In this document: one piece after another, positions 62,100-64,000 of the stretch
How positions within the stretch are numbered: position 1 is the first letter of the stretch
Layout: every line of letters begins with the position of its first letter
Assembly: GCA_023229245.1 (NCBI GenBank)
Contig: JALNZU010000008.1
Span: 1-64,000, forward strand
Length of the DNA stretch: 64,000 nucleotides
Origin: Bacteroidales bacterium
Lineage (GTDB): Bacteria > Bacteroidota > Bacteroidia > Bacteroidales > F082
Direction: 5' to 3'
Position numbers and translations under genes: made by a program
The notes under the pieces: model-generated
What the model saw: only the letters and a program-made list of their open reading frames with translations
What the model was told of the DNA's origin: nothing
Database searches by the model: none

Positions 62100-63790
62100 A
62101 ACACTATGTATTTTATATGCTGACTCTTGGCTTGCTAAGCCATGCGATGCTGTATGGTCAAGACAGGATCACCGGAAAGAATTTTGCTACCCGCTCCGAA
62201 GTGATAGCAAAAGATGGTATCGCAGCTACCAGTCACCCATTAGCTACTCAGGTGGCATTGGATATTCTGAAAAAGGGCGGTAATGCCATGGATGCCGCTA
62301 TTGCAGCCAATGCCCTCTTAGGGTTAGTAGAACCTACTGGATGTGGCATAGGTGGCGATCTGTTTGCCATCATCTGGGATGCTGAAACTCAACAGTTATA
62401 CGGCCTCAACGCCAGCGGCCGATCGCCGGGTTCATTGCCTTATTCGTATTTTAAGAAACATAAGCTCAAGAAAATACCCTCATACGGACCGCTACCCGTT
62501 ACCGTACCCGGAGCGGTAGACGGATGGAACGAGATCCATCAGAAATTCGGTAAGCTGAGTGTAGATCAGTTGCTTGAACCGGCTATCAAATATGCCGAAG
62601 AAGGCTTTCCACTATCTGAGGTGATCGCGTATTACTGGAAAGCTAATTCCGAGCGACTGAAAGAGTTTCCCGGGTTCGCCGAAACCTTTATGCCTGACGG
62701 ACGAATACCCGAGAAAGGAGAGCTGTTTAAAAACCCTAGGTTAGCCAACACCTACCGCCTGCTTGCCGAAAACGGGTTCAGATATTTTTATGAAGGCCGG
62801 ATCGCTTACCTTATCGAACAGTATATGGCAGCTAATGGAGGCTTTCTGACTGCAACCGACCTTGCAGCGCATCACAGCGAATGGGTTGAGCCTGTCTCTA
62901 CCAATTACAGAGGCTATGATGTATGGCAACTTCCTCCCAACGGACAAGGCTTAGCAGTGTTGCAGATGCTCAATATGTTAGAGCTTTATGATGTGAAAGC
63001 AATGGGTTTTGGAAGTAAAGAGTATATTCACCTGTTCACCGAAGTGAAAAAACTAGCCTTTGAAGACCGGGCACTCTACTATGCTGATCCAGATTTTTAT
63101 GCTATCCCTGTGGATAAGCTGATCTCTAAGGCGTATGCCAGTGAGCGGATGAAGCTCTTTAATCCTGACCAGGCCGGTCGAAGTTATCCATCAGGTATCC
63201 TTGAGACTGACAACACTATTTATCTTACCGTAGCCGATGGGGAGGGAAACATGGTCTCGTTGATCCAGAGTAATTACAGAGGCATGGGTTCTGGCATGAC
63301 ACCGGATAGTTTAGGGTTCATACTTCAGGACAGGGGTGAATCGTTTTCGTTGGAAGAGGGGCATCCAAATATATATGCACCGAATAAGCGTCCTTTTCAT
63401 ACGATCATACCTGGTTTTGTGACCAAAGACGGACAGCCCTGGCTCAGCTTTGGGCTGATGGGTGGCAGCATGCAGCCGCAAGGACATGTACAGGTATTGG
63501 TTAACCTGATTGACTTTGGCATGAATCTGCAAGAGGCCGGCGACGCCATGCGGATCAGCCATGAAGGCTCTACCGAACCAACAGGTAACCCTATGAGCGA
63601 TGGGGGCTGGCTTAATTTAGAATCGGGTTTTAATTATGAGACTATACGTGAGCTGATGAAACTCGGACATCGTGTGAAATTTGATATGGGTGGCTATGGC
63701 GGCTATCAGGCTATAATGAAGAAACCCGAAAGCGGGGTTTATTACGGTGCTTCAGAATCGCGCAAAGACGGGCAGGCAGCTGGATTTTAA
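62096..63790 (+). CDS. ggt: Gamma-glutamyltransferase
   Basis: 564 residues. Signal peptide to about residue 21 (YGQ), then KGGNAMDAAIAANALLGLVEPTGCGIGGD, the large-subunit signature. The autocleavage nucleophile is predicted to be Thr374 in DNTIYLTVADGEGN, followed by YRGMGSGM and LGFILQDRG of the small subunit. It removes or transfers gamma-glutamyl groups from glutathione and related peptides in the periplasm or outside. It is coupled to the aminotransferase gene, and murA follows after 19 bases. Confidence 0.92.
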   Translation: MKHYVFYMLTLGLLSHAMLYGQDRITGKNFATRSEVIAKDGIAATSHPLATQVALDILKKGGNAMDAAIAANALLGLVEPTGCGIGGDLFAIIWDAETQQLYGLNASGRSPGSLPYSYFKKHKLKKIPSYGPLPVTVPGAVDGWNEIHQKFGKLSVDQLLEPAIKYAEEGFPLSEVIAYYWKANSERLKEFPGFAETFMPDGRIPEKGELFKNPRLANTYRLLAENGFRYFYEGRIAYLIEQYMAANGGFLTATDLAAHHSEWVEPVSTNYRGYDVWQLPPNGQGLAVLQMLNMLELYDVKAMGFGSKEYIHLFTEVKKLAFEDRALYYADPDFYAIPVDKLISKAYASERMKLFNPDQAGRSYPSGILETDNTIYLTVADGEGNMVSLIQSNYRGMGSGMTPDSLGFILQDRGESFSLEEGHPNIYAPNKRPFHTIIPGFVTKDGQPWLSFGLMGGSMQPQGHVQVLVNLIDFGMNLQEAGDAMRISHEGSTEPTGNPMSDGGWLNLESGFNYETIRELMKLGHRVKFDMGGYGGYQAIMKKPESGVYYGASESRKDGQAAGF

Positions 63791-63809
63791 TCATATAAAA
63801 CTTTTGACC

Positions 63810-64000
63810 ATGAGTTCATTTATTGTGAAGGGAGGGAAAACCTTATCGGGTGAGATTCAACCGCAGGGAGCAAAAAACGAAGCCCTTCAAATACTATGTG
63901 CATGCTTGCTTACCGAAGAGGTGATAGAAGTCAATAATCTGCCGGATATAGTGGATGTGAATAACCTGATCGGACTGTTGGAGCGTATGGGAGTTAAGAC
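63810..64000 (+). CDS. murA: UDP-N-acetylglucosamine 1-carboxyvinyltransferase MurA, 5' part
   Basis: 63 codons up to the window edge, MSSFIVKGGKTLSGEI followed by GAKNEALQILCACLLTEE, the MurA start with the KN pair that binds the substrate. MurA makes the first committed peptidoglycan precursor in the cytoplasm. The gene continues beyond 64000. Nothing suggests a break. Confidence 0.92.
   Translation, partial: MSSFIVKGGKTLSGEIQPQGAKNEALQILCACLLTEEVIEVNNLPDIVDVNNLIGLLERMGVK

Overview
The window reads as a chromosomal segment of a member of the Bacteroidota. Several independent signs agree: type IX secretion (a PorQ gene and a sorting domain at the end of a giant protease), the small Bacteroidota protein DUF4295 beside L33 and FtsY, an hmuYRSTUV haem locus, and many promoters of the Bacteroidota type (-7 box TAnnTTTG) close to start codons. 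The DNA is moderately AT-rich, genes lack obvious Shine-Dalgarno sequences, and gaps outside operons are often long. I cannot name the genus.

Layout. 1-114: end of an rRNA operon (3' part of 5S plus terminator). 157-5342: outer membrane and TlpA-like proteins, TatC, a small lipoprotein, a bile-acid/sodium-type symporter and a small membrane protein. 5478-8831: a manganese-type ABC importer divergent from an MntR-like regulator, both apparently leaderless. 9336-18043: a complete hmuYRSTUV operon with hemophore-like lipoprotein, TonB-dependent receptor, membrane-anchored CobN-like protein, and HmuT/U/V, of which U resembles ExbB and V resembles ExbD. 18177-31357: a long minus-strand stretch with a flippase, a formyltransferase/beta-propeller fusion, a helix-hairpin-helix protein, an NSS transporter, carbonic anhydrase, an FtsX-type permease, upp, an acetyltransferase-like protein, a polysaccharide deacetylase, DUF721, recF and porQ.

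31358-43365 is loosely packed: a SWIM-SNF2 helicase, a 1399-residue T9SS-exported Lys-C-like protease with seven BACON-like domains (four partly near-identical), and a beta-helix lipoprotein, separated by gaps of 0.6-1 kb. 43366-53575 is housekeeping and catabolic: a KamA-type radical SAM enzyme, a thioesterase, rimO-ftsY-DUF4295-rpmG, hutI-ftcD, a MORN-repeat protein and recR. 53605-59335 holds a copper module (CopA plus an AraC regulator with its own HMA-like CxxC domain) and a secreted glycosidase with dockerin-like repeats. 59430-60800 is a non-coding composite repeat cluster headed by a perfect 42-bp palindrome. The end carries a class III aminotransferase overlapping gamma-glutamyltransferase, then the start of murA.

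The most interesting candidates are: (1) HmuS-HmuT-HmuU-HmuV as a proton-motive-force-powered periplasmic haem (de)chelatase; (2) the one-component HMA-AraC copper sensor with a possible operator inside the copA promoter; (3) the composite repeat cluster; (4) the formyltransferase/propeller fusion overlapping a flippase. All functional statements come from reading the sequence and from remembered family knowledge. No searches were run.
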